Source: an uncultured Holophagaceae bacterium
GTDB taxonomy: Bacteria > Acidobacteriota > Holophagae > Holophagales > Holophagaceae
Direction of reading: 5' to 3'
NCBI GenBank assembly: GCA_903857495.1
Contig: CAIOFF010000032.1
Location: forward strand, 23,559-87,558
Length of the DNA stretch: 64,000 nucleotides
This document shows, one piece after another, positions 56,155 to 63,861 of this stretch. The translations under genes were made by a program, and so were the position numbers. Within the stretch, counting starts at the first letter, position 1, and every line of letters begins with the position of its first letter. The notes under the pieces are model-generated. The model did no database searches. It worked only from the letters and a program-made list of their open reading frames with translations, and was not told the origin of the DNA.

Positions 56155-57465
56155 ATGACCCGTCTGAAGTCTCTGCTTCTGGAAAAGATCCAGGAACACC
56201 GTCCGCGCATCACGAAGCTCACCAAGGAACTGGGCAACGTGGTGATCGACAGCGTGACCATCGACCAGTGCATCGGCGGCGCCCGCGACGTGCGCTGCCT
56301 CGTCACCGACATCTCCTACCTGGATCCCCAGGAAGGCATCCGCTTCCGCGGGAAGAACATCCCCGAGACCTTCGCCGCCCTGCCGAAGCTGCCCGGCGCC
56401 GAGTATCCGACGGTGGAGTCCTTCTGGTTCTTCATGCTGACCGGCGAGATCCCCACGGCCGCCGAGGCCGAGGAAGTGAAGCAGGACTTCAACTCCCGCT
56501 CCAAGGTGCCCTCCTACGTCTTCGATGTGCTGAAGGCCATGCCCAAGGACAGCCACCCCATGGTGATGCTCTCCACGGCCGTGCTGACCCTGCAGCGCGA
56601 GAGCAAGTTCAACAAGCAGTACCACAGCATGAAGAAGGTGGACTACTGGGATCCCATGTATGAGGATGCCTGCGACCTGCTGGCCAAGCTGCCCGAGATC
56701 GCCGCCTTCATCTACCGCTACAAGTACAAGAACGGCGAGATCATCGCTCCTGACCCCTCCCTGGACATGGGCGCCAACTTCGCCCACATGATGGGCATCG
56801 CCAAGCCCTACGACGATGTGGCCCGGATGTACTTCATCCTCCACAGCGACCACGAGAGCGGCAACGTCAGCGCCCACACCACCCACCTGGTGGCCTCCGC
56901 CCTGTCCGATGCCTACTACGCCTTCAGCGCCGGCCTCAACGGCCTCGCGGGCCCCCTCCACGGCCTGGCCAACCAGGAAGTGCTGGACTGGATCATGGGC
57001 TTCCAGAAGAAGCTCAACGGCGCCGAGCCCACCGAGGAGAACGTCAAGGCTGCCCTGTGGGACACCCTGAACAGCGGCCACGTCATCCCCGGCTACGGCC
57101 ACGCGGTGCTGCGCAAGACCGATCCCCGCTACCAGGCGCAGATGGAGTTCTGCCTCAAGCACCTGCCCAACGACCCGATCTTCAAGCTGGTCAACACCAT
57201 CTACAAGGTGGCCCCCGGCGTGCTGACCGAGCAGGGCAAGACCAAGAACCCCTGGCCCAATGTCGACGCGCAGAGCGGCGTGATCCAGTGGTACTACGGG
57301 CTCACCGAGTACGACTTCTACACCGTGCTCTTCGGTGTCGGCCGCGCCATCGGCGTGCTGGCCAACATCACCTGGGACCGTGGCCTCGGCTACGCCCTGG
57401 AGCGCCCCAAGTCCGTCACCACCGCCATGCTCGAAGAGTGGGCTGCGGCGGGCGGAAGGAAATAA
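56155..57465 (+). CDS. gltA: Citrate synthase, eukaryote-like type
   Basis: 436 residues. It condenses oxaloacetate and acetyl-CoA to citrate, the entry step of the TCA cycle. Catalytic segments: GLAGPLHGLANQEVLDW (His), GHVIPGYGHAVLRKTDPRYQ (His) and WPNVDAQSGVIQWYYGL (Asp). The N-terminus LEKIQEHRPRITKLTKELGN and overall form resemble mitochondrial enzymes and the citrate synthases known from Geobacteraceae rather than E. coli GltA. The Asp motif reads NVDAQSG where mitochondrial enzymes have NVDAHSG. The start at 56155 has GGAG 7 bases upstream. A strong hairpin terminator follows. Confidence 0.93.
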   Translation: MTRLKSLLLEKIQEHRPRITKLTKELGNVVIDSVTIDQCIGGARDVRCLVTDISYLDPQEGIRFRGKNIPETFAALPKLPGAEYPTVESFWFFMLTGEIPTAAEAEEVKQDFNSRSKVPSYVFDVLKAMPKDSHPMVMLSTAVLTLQRESKFNKQYHSMKKVDYWDPMYEDACDLLAKLPEIAAFIYRYKYKNGEIIAPDPSLDMGANFAHMMGIAKPYDDVARMYFILHSDHESGNVSAHTTHLVASALSDAYYAFSAGLNGLAGPLHGLANQEVLDWIMGFQKKLNGAEPTEENVKAALWDTLNSGHVIPGYGHAVLRKTDPRYQAQMEFCLKHLPNDPIFKLVNTIYKVAPGVLTEQGKTKNPWPNVDAQSGVIQWYYGLTEYDFYTVLFGVGRAIGVLANITWDRGLGYALERPKSVTTAMLEEWAAAGGRK

Positions 57466-57500
57466 GTTTTTAGCAAGCAGCTGTCGGCTGCCAGTAAGAG

Positions 57501-57536
57501 ACAAAAGAGGCGGGCCTGCGGGCCCGCCTCTTTTGT
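57501..57536. terminator. Intrinsic terminator after gltA
   Basis: ACAAAAGAGGCGGGCC (57501-57516) pairs over all 16 bases with GGCCCGCCTCTTTTGT (57521-57536), loop TGCG. The stem ends in an A-run and T-run, so it can work in both directions. Confidence 0.9.
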
Positions 57537-57572
57537 CTGCGTTCGTTGGGTATCCTCGGGGAGGGAGGCTCC

Positions 57573-57989
57573 ATGACCGGCGAAACGAACCTTCGGACCC
57601 TCCTGCGCAACATGCGTCCGGCCCTGCACGGGGAGGCCTTCGGCTTCTTCTCGCTGGCGGAGGAGGTCGCGCTGCCGCTGCTGCCCGGGGCCCAGGGCAG
57701 CTTCCGGGAGGAGGAGGGCCTGACCCTGATCCTCCCCTTGGCGACGGCCCTGGCGCAGGGCCTCCAGGCGGAGCCACCCTGGGCCCTGATCACCTTGACG
57801 GTTCACTCCTCGCTGGAGGCCGTGGGCTTCCTGGCGGCCATCAGCGCCGCACTGGCCGCCGCGGGCATCAGCCTCAACGCCGTGTCCGCTTACCACCACG
57901 ACCACCTCTTTGTGCCCTGGGGCCGGCGGCTTGAGGCCCTGGCGATCCTGGAGCGGTTGGCCGGTGATCAGCCGTCCGGGACGCCCTGA
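57573..57989 (+). CDS. ACT-domain protein (ACT_3 type)
   Basis: 138 residues; the ATG at 57573 has GGAGG 4 bases upstream. The second half matches the stand-alone ACT_3 pattern: WALITLTVHSSLEAVGFLAA then AAAGISLNAVSAYHHDHLFV. The first half (LRNMRPALHGEAFGFFSLAE) is the small domain usual in this family. ACT domains bind amino acids as regulators; the target is unknown. The VOC gene follows 42 bases later. Confidence 0.85.
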   Translation: MTGETNLRTLLRNMRPALHGEAFGFFSLAEEVALPLLPGAQGSFREEEGLTLILPLATALAQGLQAEPPWALITLTVHSSLEAVGFLAAISAALAAAGISLNAVSAYHHDHLFVPWGRRLEALAILERLAGDQPSGTP

Positions 57990-58031
57990 AAGCGGCTAAC
58001 CTTGCCTTCGTCCTCAGGACAGGAGGCACCC

Positions 58032-58409
58032 ATGAGCGGCAATCCGGTGGTCTGGTTCGAGATCTACGTGAAGGACATGGACCGCGCCAAGGCCTTCTAT
58101 GAGGCCGTCTTCCAGGTCACGCTGCAGCCCCTCGGCGTTCCCTCTCCGGACATGGAGATGTGGGCCTTTCCCGGCGACCAGGCCAGCTACGGCACGCCCG
58201 GGGCGCTGGTGCGGCTGGCCGGGGTCCCCTGCGGCGGCTCCGGCACCCTGGTCTACTTCCACTGCGCGGACTGCGCCGTGGAGGAGGCCCGGGTGCTCCC
58301 CGCCGGGGGGCAGATCCACCGGTCCAAGATGGCCATCGGGCCCTACGGCTTCATCTCGCTGGTTGTGGATCCCGAAGGCAACCTCGTGGGGCTGCACTCG
58401 ATGGCATAG
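58032..58409 (+). CDS. VOC-family (glyoxalase-like) protein
   Basis: 125 residues; AGGAGG 5 bases before the ATG. One VOC repeat pair is seen: VVWFEIYVKDMDRAKAFYEA at the N-terminus and PYGFISLVVDPEGNLVGLHS at the C-terminus. This superfamily includes metal-dependent lyases, dioxygenases and non-enzymatic binding proteins, so no activity can be stated. A short repeat element follows. Confidence 0.85.
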   Translation: MSGNPVVWFEIYVKDMDRAKAFYEAVFQVTLQPLGVPSPDMEMWAFPGDQASYGTPGALVRLAGVPCGGSGTLVYFHCADCAVEEARVLPAGGQIHRSKMAIGPYGFISLVVDPEGNLVGLHSMA

Positions 58410-58415
58410 TCATTT

Positions 58416-58535
58416 GCCGTTGAAAGAGGAACAACAAGATCTGCCACCAAGTCACCAAGGCACCAAGAAAGACAAAGGGTCATCTGCTTTGCCGTTCTTG
58501 GTGCCTTGGTGGCGATCCTTTTGCTTTGAATGCAG
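58416..58535. repeat. Short palindromic repeat element (ACACCAAGG type) with conserved flanks
   Basis: CCACCAAGTCACCAAGGCAC then CAAGAA (58444-58469) faces TTCTTGGTGCCTTGGTGG (58495-58512). The outer flanks GCCGTTGAAAG (from 58416) and GATCC...CTTTGAATGC (to about 58532) resemble those of the ACACCGATGA-type island at 31329-31495. It lies between two convergent genes, ending just before the pyrG stop. Confidence 0.85.
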
Positions 58536-58547
58536 ATCTGGGCTGGC

Positions 58548-60143
58548 TCAGCCCCGGTTCTCGGCGCTGGCCTTCACGAAGGCGGTGAAGAGCGGGTGCG
58601 GGCTGAGGGGGCGGCTCTTGAACTCGGGGTGGAACTGGCAGGCCAGGAAGTAGGGGTGGTCCTTCAGCTCCACGATCTCCACGAAGACCCCGTCGGGGCT
58701 CATGCCGGTGAAGACCAGGCCCTTGCTCTCGAGGGCCTTCTTGTACTCGTGGTTGAACTCGTAGCGGTGCCGGTGGCGCTCGCTGATCTCGGTGCTGCCG
58801 TAGGCCTTCTCGGCCTGGCTGCCCGGGGCCAGGCGGCAGGGGTAGGCGCCCAGGCGCATGGTCCCGCCCAGCTCCTCCACGTCCACCAGCTCGCGCAGCT
58901 TGAAGATGACGCGGTGCTTCGGCTCTTCATCGAACTCGGTGGAGTCCGCGCCGTCGAGGCCCGCCACGTTGCGGGCGAACTCCACGGAGGCCATCTGCAT
59001 GCCGAGGCAGATGCCGAAGAAGGGGATGCGGTGCTCGCGGGCGTACTGGATGGACTTGACCATGCCCCGGGTGCCGCGCACGCCGAAGCCGCCGGGCACC
59101 AGGATGCCGTGGCAGTCCGACAGGAAGATGGCGGGGTCCTGGTTTTCCAGGTCTTCCGCCTCGATCCACTTCAGGTCCACGTGCGCCTCGAGGCCGTAGC
59201 CCGCGTGGTGCAGGGCCTCGATGAGGCTCTTGTAGCTCTCCTTGAACTCCACGTACTTGCCCACGATGCCGATGCGCACGCTGCCCTTGGGGTTGCGGAT
59301 GCGGTGCAGCAGCTTCTCCCAGGCGCTGAGATCCGGCGTCTTCTCGCCCAGGCCCAGCAGGGCCGCGACCTTGGCGTCCAGGCCCTCGTTGTGGAGGTTC
59401 AGGGGCACTTCATAGATGGAGTGGGCGTCCAGGGCGCTGAACACCGCGTCCTGCGTGACCGAGCAGAACAGTGCGATCTTGTCCTTCAGCTCCCGGGGGA
59501 TGTGCTGCTCCGCGCGGCAGAGCAGGACGTCTGGCTGGATGCCCAGGGCCCGCAGCTCCTTGACGCTGTGCTGGGTGGGCTTGGACTTCAGCTCGCCCGC
59601 GGTCTTGATGTAGGGCACGTAGGTCAGGTGCATGTTGATGGCGTTGCCCAGGCCCGACTCCAGCTTGAACTGGCGGATGGCCTCGATGAAGGGCTGGCTC
59701 TCGATGTCGCCGACGGTGCCGCCGATCTCCACGATCACCACGTCCATGTCCTTGGCGACCTTCTTCATCACGCTCTTGATCTCGTCCGTGATGTGCGGGA
59801 TCACCTGCACGGTCTTGCCCAGGTAGTCGCCGCGGCGCTCCTTCTGGATGACCGTGTTGTAGATGCGGCCCGTGGTGATGGTGTGGTTCTGGGTGGTGGG
59901 CACCGAGGTGAAGCGCTCGTAGTGGCCCAGGTCCAGGTCGGTCTCGGCGCCGTCGTCCGTCACGAACACCTCGCCGTGCTGGAAGGGCGACATGGTGCCG
60001 GGATCCACGTTGAGGTAGGGATCCATCTTCATGAGCGTGACCTTCAGTCCGCGAGCCTCCAGCAGCGCCCCCAGCGAAGCCGCCGCGATCCCCTTGCCCA
60101 GAGAACTCAGCACACCACCGGTAACAAACACGTACTTGGTCAT
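58548..60143 (-). CDS. pyrG: CTP synthase
   Basis: 531 residues. It converts UTP to CTP with glutamine as ammonia donor. The synthase domain starts [20 protein letters not shown] and has [20 protein letters not shown]. The class I amidotransferase domain has [12 protein letters not shown], the nucleophile Cys in FFGICLGMQ, and the C-terminal [12 protein letters not shown]is/Glu pair. Complete. The start at 60143 has AGGAG upstream. It lies downstream of the GxxExxY element and argS on the same strand. Confidence 0.97.
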   Translation of the reverse strand: MTKYVFVTGGVLSSLGKGIAAASLGALLEARGLKVTLMKMDPYLNVDPGTMSPFQHGEVFVTDDGAETDLDLGHYERFTSVPTTQNHTITTGRIYNTVIQKERRGDYLGKTVQVIPHITDEIKSVMKKVAKDMDVVIVEIGGTVGDIESQPFIEAIRQFKLESGLGNAINMHLTYVPYIKTAGELKSKPTQHSVKELRALGIQPDVLLCRAEQHIPRELKDKIALFCSVTQDAVFSALDAHSIYEVPLNLHNEGLDAKVAALLGLGEKTPDLSAWEKLLHRIRNPKGSVRIGIVGKYVEFKESYKSLIEALHHAGYGLEAHVDLKWIEAEDLENQDPAIFLSDCHGILVPGGFGVRGTRGMVKSIQYAREHRIPFFGICLGMQMASVEFARNVAGLDGADSTEFDEEPKHRVIFKLRELVDVEELGGTMRLGAYPCRLAPGSQAEKAYGSTEISERHRHRYEFNHEYKKALESKGLVFTGMSPDGVFVEIVELKDHPYFLACQFHPEFKSRPLSPHPLFTAFVKASAENRG

Positions 60144-60173
60144 AGAGAAACTCCTAGGAACGACAACTGATCA

Positions 60174-60622
60174 CCACCAAGGCACCAAGACACCAAGAAA
60201 AGAAAAAAAGAGGTTACAAAACGAAGCGGAAGACCCCGTCCTTCATCAGAGCAACGTTGAAATTCAGAAGGAAGCCGAGGCGACGTCCTGAAAGTTTCAG
60301 GTAGGAAAGGAGCTGGGCCTCGTAGACGGGAAGCATTCGCTCCACTGCCTTGAGTTCGACAATGGCAATTCCATCCACGAGTAGGTCTAGGCGCAGCCCA
60401 CCATCAAGCGTCAGTCCTTCATAGTGCACTGGGACTGGCACTTGGGTTTCCACCTGAAGCCCCCGGGTCCTGAGTTCGTAGGACAGGCAAGCTTCATAGA
60501 CGCTTTCCAGCAGGCCTGGGCCCAGCACCCGGTGCACCTTAATTGCAGCGTCAACGATGACGGAAGCGATCCTCTCCTCAGCATCAGAGAGATCTTTTCT
60601 TGGTGCCTTGGTGTCTTGGTGG
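60174..60622. mobile_element. Putative mobile element: ACACCAAGG inverted repeats enclosing a GxxExxY gene
   Basis: A 449-base unit. The left end CCACCAAGGCACCAAGACAC then CAAGAAAAG (60174-60202) and the right end (60594-60622) are inverted copies matching at 27 of 29 positions. Nearly all the enclosed DNA is one gene. Two cargo-less copies of the same palindrome lie at 53391-53454 and 58444-58512. Mobility is an inference from this distribution; no target-site duplication was identified. Confidence 0.6.
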
Positions 60623-60648
60623 CCATCTTTTCCATAGGGAAAGCTCAC
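60214..60648 (-). CDS. GxxExxY family protein, PD-(D/E)XK nuclease-like
   Basis: 144 residues. The family box is VLGPGLLESVYEACLSYEL. The later LRLDLLVDGIAIVELKAVER gives the D...ExK arrangement of PD-(D/E)XK nucleases, followed by QLLSYLKLSGRRLGFLLNFN, also typical. Its biochemical activity is not established for the family. The GTG start overlaps the argS stop (GTGA), so it may be translated by coupling to argS; residues 8-19 (DGHQDTKAPRKD) are encoded by the terminal repeat itself, and the conserved domain begins at about residue 20. It is the only gene inside the repeat-bounded element. Confidence 0.85.
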   Translation of the reverse strand: MSFPYGKDGHQDTKAPRKDLSDAEERIASVIVDAAIKVHRVLGPGLLESVYEACLSYELRTRGLQVETQVPVPVHYEGLTLDGGLRLDLLVDGIAIVELKAVERMLPVYEAQLLSYLKLSGRRLGFLLNFNVALMKDGVFRFVL

Positions 60649-62444
60649 ATCTCCTCCGGGGCCTGGATGCCCATGAGGTAGAGGCCCTGGCGGAGGGCGC
60701 GGGCGGTGGCGACGCAGAGGGCGAGGCGGGCTTCGCGGACTTCGTGGGTGTTGTCGGGGGCCAGGATCGGGCAGTTGGTGTAGAACCCGCTGAAGGTCCG
60801 GGCCAGCGTCACGAGCTGCCGGGCCAGAGGCGTGGCCATGCAGCCCTCGGCCGCGGCGGTGATGGCCACCGGCAGGCCCGCCAGCTCGAAGAGCAGGGCC
60901 TGGGCCTCGGGCGCCGCGAGGCCGCCCAGGTCCGCGGGCAGGGGCGCGAGGGGGAAGGGCAGGCAGGGACCCTGGGCCGCGCCGGCCTGGGCCTTGGCCG
61001 CCCAGTCGCCGCCGGCCTTGCGCAGCACGCTCAGGATGCGGGCGTGGGCGTACTGCACGTAGGGACCGGTGTCGCCGTCCAGGGCGATGACGCGGTCCCA
61101 GGTGAAGGTGATGGGCTTCACGCGGTCGTTCATGGCGTCGAAGAACACCACGGCGCCCATGCCCAGCAGCTCGGCCACGGCCTCGCGGTCGGCCAGGTCC
61201 GGGTTCTTCTCCTGGATGATGGCGGCCACGCGCTCCCGGGCCTCGTCCAGCACATCCTCCAGGAAGATGACATTGCCCTTGCGGGTGCTCATCTTGCCCT
61301 CGGGCAGCTTGACCATGCCGAAGGGCGTGTGCAGCATGCGCCCGTGGAACCAGGGATCCAGCTTGTTGAGCACCGCGAAGAGCTGCTGGAAGTGCAGCAC
61401 CTGGTCCGTGCCCACCACGTAGAGGCAGCGGTCGAAGGCGTAGGCCTGCTTGCGGTAGAGGGCCGCGGCCAGGTCGCGGGTGGCGTAGATGCTGGTGCCG
61501 TCGCCCTTCTGCACGAGGCAGGGCGTGGCGATGCCCACGTCCTCCAGGTTCACGATGCGGGCGCCCTTGTCGCCCTCCACCAGCAGGCCCGCCTGCTCCA
61601 GCAGGTCCATGGTGGGGACCAGCTGGTCCTCGTAGAAGGCCTCGCCCTGCTCCAGGGTGTCGAAGGCCACGCCGAGGCGGTCGTAGATGCGCTGGAACTC
61701 CTTGAGCGAGATCTTGCGGAACCAGGCCCAGAGCCGCCGGGCCTCGGGATCGCCCTCCTCCAGGCGGCGGAACCAGGCGCGGCCCTCGTCGCGCATGGCA
61801 GGGTCGTTTTCCTCTTCGGCGTGGAAGCGCACATAGAGCTGAAAGAGCCGGAACAAAGGCGTGCGGCGCTTCTCCGGGGCCGGATCGGCCCAGTCGAAGT
61901 CAGCTTCCAGGTCGGCGTTGCCGTCCTGCGCCCAGCGGGTGTAGGCCGCCAGCAGGGTGCCGAACTGGGTGCCCCAGTCGCCCAGGTGGTTGAGGCGGGT
62001 CACCTCCCAGCCCAGGAACTGGTGCAGCTGGGCCAGGGCGTGGCCGATCATGGTGGACCGCAGGTGGCCGATGGTGAAGAGCTTGGCGATGTTGGGCGAG
62101 CTGTACTCGACGATGACCTTGCGGCCGTTGGCCCGGCGGGAGCCGAAGGGCTGGTCCCCGGGCGCCTGGAGGATGGCCCCCAGCACGGCGGCGGCGCGGG
62201 TCTCCGGCGCCAGCTTCAGGTTCAGGTAGGGGCCCGCCGCCACCAGCGCGGCTCCGTCGATGCGGATGCCCGCGGCCAGCTCCTGCGAGAGCTGCATGGG
62301 GTTCTTCCCCAGCTGCTTCGCGGCGCGGAAGCAGGGGAAGGCGAGGTCGCCCAGCTCGCCGGACTTGGGCCGCTCCAGCGTGATCTCCACGCCGGGCAGG
62401 GCCGCCGCCAGGTGCTGTTCGAAAGTGGTTCTCAGGGCATCCAT
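60645..62444 (-). CDS. argS: Arginyl-tRNA synthetase
   Basis: 599 residues, class I. Seen: the N-terminal additional domain, the HIGH-region SSPNIAKLFTIGHLRSTMIG, the KMSK-region KLPEGKMSTRKGNVIFLED, and a C-terminal anticodon-binding helical domain (ARTFSGFYTNCPIL). The ATG at 62444 starts the conserved N-terminus. It begins 20 bases after the transketolase subunit gene stops. Its TGA is shared with the GTG of the GxxExxY gene. Confidence 0.96.
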   Translation of the reverse strand: MDALRTTFEQHLAAALPGVEITLERPKSGELGDLAFPCFRAAKQLGKNPMQLSQELAAGIRIDGAALVAAGPYLNLKLAPETRAAAVLGAILQAPGDQPFGSRRANGRKVIVEYSSPNIAKLFTIGHLRSTMIGHALAQLHQFLGWEVTRLNHLGDWGTQFGTLLAAYTRWAQDGNADLEADFDWADPAPEKRRTPLFRLFQLYVRFHAEEENDPAMRDEGRAWFRRLEEGDPEARRLWAWFRKISLKEFQRIYDRLGVAFDTLEQGEAFYEDQLVPTMDLLEQAGLLVEGDKGARIVNLEDVGIATPCLVQKGDGTSIYATRDLAAALYRKQAYAFDRCLYVVGTDQVLHFQQLFAVLNKLDPWFHGRMLHTPFGMVKLPEGKMSTRKGNVIFLEDVLDEARERVAAIIQEKNPDLADREAVAELLGMGAVVFFDAMNDRVKPITFTWDRVIALDGDTGPYVQYAHARILSVLRKAGGDWAAKAQAGAAQGPCLPFPLAPLPADLGGLAAPEAQALLFELAGLPVAITAAAEGCMATPLARQLVTLARTFSGFYTNCPILAPDNTHEVREARLALCVATARALRQGLYLMGIQAPEEM

Positions 62445-62464
62445 GCTCGGGGGTTCCTCAGGGT

Positions 62465-63295
62465 TCAGTCGGCCAGCTCGGCCATGGCTTTTTCGAATTC
62501 CTCGGGCTTGGGCGGCACGCCGTGCCAGCCGGCCTGGTTCTCCATGAAGCTCACGCCCTTGCCCTTGACGGTGCGGGCGCAGATCATCGCGGGCTGGCCC
62601 ACCACGGTGCGGGCCCAGGCCAGGGCCTCCAGGATCTGGGTGAAGTCGTGGCCGTCGATCTCCTTCACGGCCCAGCCGAAGGCCCGCCACTTGTCGGGCA
62701 CGGGGTTGATGTTCATGACCTTCTTGACCTCGCCGTCGATCTGGAGGCCGTTGAGGTCATGGAAGACGCAGAGGTTGTCCAGCTTGTGGTGGGGCGCGGC
62801 CATGGCCGCCTCCCAGATGATGCCCTCCTGGCTCTCGCCATCGCCCACGACGCAGTAGACGCGCTGGGGCGCCTGCTGCACCTTGAGGCCGATGGCGATG
62901 CCCACGGCCTGGGGCAGGCCCTGGCCCAGGCTGCCGGTGGTGACCTCGACGCCCGGTGTGGCGTGGTTCTCGGCGTGCCCCTGGAGGCGCGTCGGGTAGC
63001 GGCGGAAGGTCTCCAGCTCGGCGCGGGGGAAGAAACCCTGGTGCGCCAGCAGGGCGTACTGGGTGGGGCAGGCGTGGCCCTTGGACAGCACGAAGCGGTC
63101 CCGGGCGGGGTTGGCCGGGTCCTCGGGGAACACGGTCATCTCGTGGAAGTAGAGCGCCACGCCGATGTCCACCCAGCTGAGGCTGCCCCCGGGGTGGCCG
63201 CTCTGGGCCTTGTAGACCTGCAGCAGGGCATCCCTGCGAATGGCCTTGGCCTTCGCTGCGAGCTCCACGACGGACTCCAGTTTCTGTTGCGGCAT
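62465..63295 (-). CDS. Transketolase, N-terminal subunit
   Basis: 276 residues: only the thiamine-diphosphate-binding half of transketolase. The TPP motif is VVGDGESQEGIIWEAAMAAP then HHKLDNLCVFHDLN (GDG...N). Other conserved pieces are SGHPGGSLSWVDIG, DRFVLSKGHACPTQYALLA and TTGSLGQGLPQAVG. The pyrimidine-binding C-terminal half is normally a separate neighbouring gene in split transketolases, but here the downstream gene is argS and the upstream one is divergent rpsT, so the partner must be elsewhere. The start at 63295 was chosen at the conserved N-terminus. Confidence 0.9.
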   Translation of the reverse strand: MPQQKLESVVELAAKAKAIRRDALLQVYKAQSGHPGGSLSWVDIGVALYFHEMTVFPEDPANPARDRFVLSKGHACPTQYALLAHQGFFPRAELETFRRYPTRLQGHAENHATPGVEVTTGSLGQGLPQAVGIAIGLKVQQAPQRVYCVVGDGESQEGIIWEAAMAAPHHKLDNLCVFHDLNGLQIDGEVKKVMNINPVPDKWRAFGWAVKEIDGHDFTQILEALAWARTVVGQPAMICARTVKGKGVSFMENQAGWHGVPPKPEEFEKAMAELAD

Positions 63296-63395
63296 GACCC
63301 CACCCTTCTCGGGAGGCCATTCGCCTCCCATCAGGATGCCCCGGCGCGGCCCAATCGGGAAGGGGCGAATGGGGCCTGGAGCCGGTCTTTTCCGC

Positions 63396-63423
63396 TTGAC
63401 CCGAGGGCTGCTTGCGATAGGAT
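63396..63423 (+). promoter_or_regulatory. Predicted sigma-70 promoter of rpsT
   Basis: TTGACC (63396-63401), 16-base spacer, TAGGAT (63418-63423). It lies about 50 bases before the rpsT start, in the divergent gap with the transketolase gene. Confidence 0.6.
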
Positions 63424-63473
63424 GGTTATTCGCGCTTCCCGAAGGACTGCCCCGGGAGCTGGAGACCCGAACC

Positions 63474-63737
63474 ATGGCCAATCACAAGTCTGCCGTCAAG
63501 AAAGCCCGCCGCGATGCTGAGGTCCGCCTCAACAACCGCAGCAACCGCTCGGAGCTGAAGACCGCCGTCAAGAAGTTCCTGACCGTGGTGGAAGCCGGCA
63601 ACAAGGCCGAGGCCGCCACCCAGCTGCCCCTGACCCAGGGCCTGGTCGACAAGGCCTGCCGCAAGGGCGTCATGCACAAGAACGCCGCCGATCGCACCAA
63701 GTCCCGCCTGGCCCTCAAGGTGAACAAGCTGGCCTAA
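63474..63737 (+). CDS. rpsT: 30S ribosomal protein S20
   Basis: 87 residues, highly basic and helical. The N-terminus MANHKSAVKKARRDAEVRLN and the C-terminal NAADRTKSRLALKVNKLA are typical. It binds 16S rRNA early in 30S assembly. GGAG lies 9 bases upstream of the ATG. It is followed by a clear intrinsic terminator, and its last 23 bases are duplicated about 105 bases downstream. Confidence 0.97.
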   Translation: MANHKSAVKKARRDAEVRLNNRSNRSELKTAVKKFLTVVEAGNKAEAATQLPLTQGLVDKACRKGVMHKNAADRTKSRLALKVNKLA

Positions 63738-63844
63738 CGGACCTACCCTTTCGCACAAAGGACCCGGAGAGCCGGGTCCTTTGTTTTGTTGTCTCGCGTA
63801 TCCCCGCCAGGGGATACCGAGAAGGTGAACAAGCTGGCCTAACG
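63717..63844. repeat. Exact 23-base duplication of the rpsT 3' end
   Basis: The last coding bases and stop of rpsT (63717-63739, ending in AAGCTGGCCTAACG) recur exactly at 63822-63844. Between the copies are the rpsT terminator and a small hairpin GTATCCCC/GGGGATAC (63798-63817). An IS4-type transposase end lies just beyond the second copy. Confidence 0.85.
63756..63792 (+). terminator. Intrinsic terminator of rpsT
   Basis: CAAAGGACCCGG (63756-63767) pairs perfectly with CCGGGTCCTTTG (63772-63783), loop AGAG, followed by TTTTGTTG. Confidence 0.9.
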
Positions 63845-63861
63845 CAATAATATCTCCTTAC

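Noticed and set aside
55981..57777. Upstream extension of the DUF3187-like frame across the gltA locus
   Set aside because: The extension is antisense to citrate synthase; the GTG at 55980 has a good ribosome site and signal peptide.
60411..60635. A 74-codon frame starting ATG-GAA-AAG in the GxxExxY element
   Set aside because: It is in another frame of the GxxExxY gene, begins with translated repeat and shows no family pattern.
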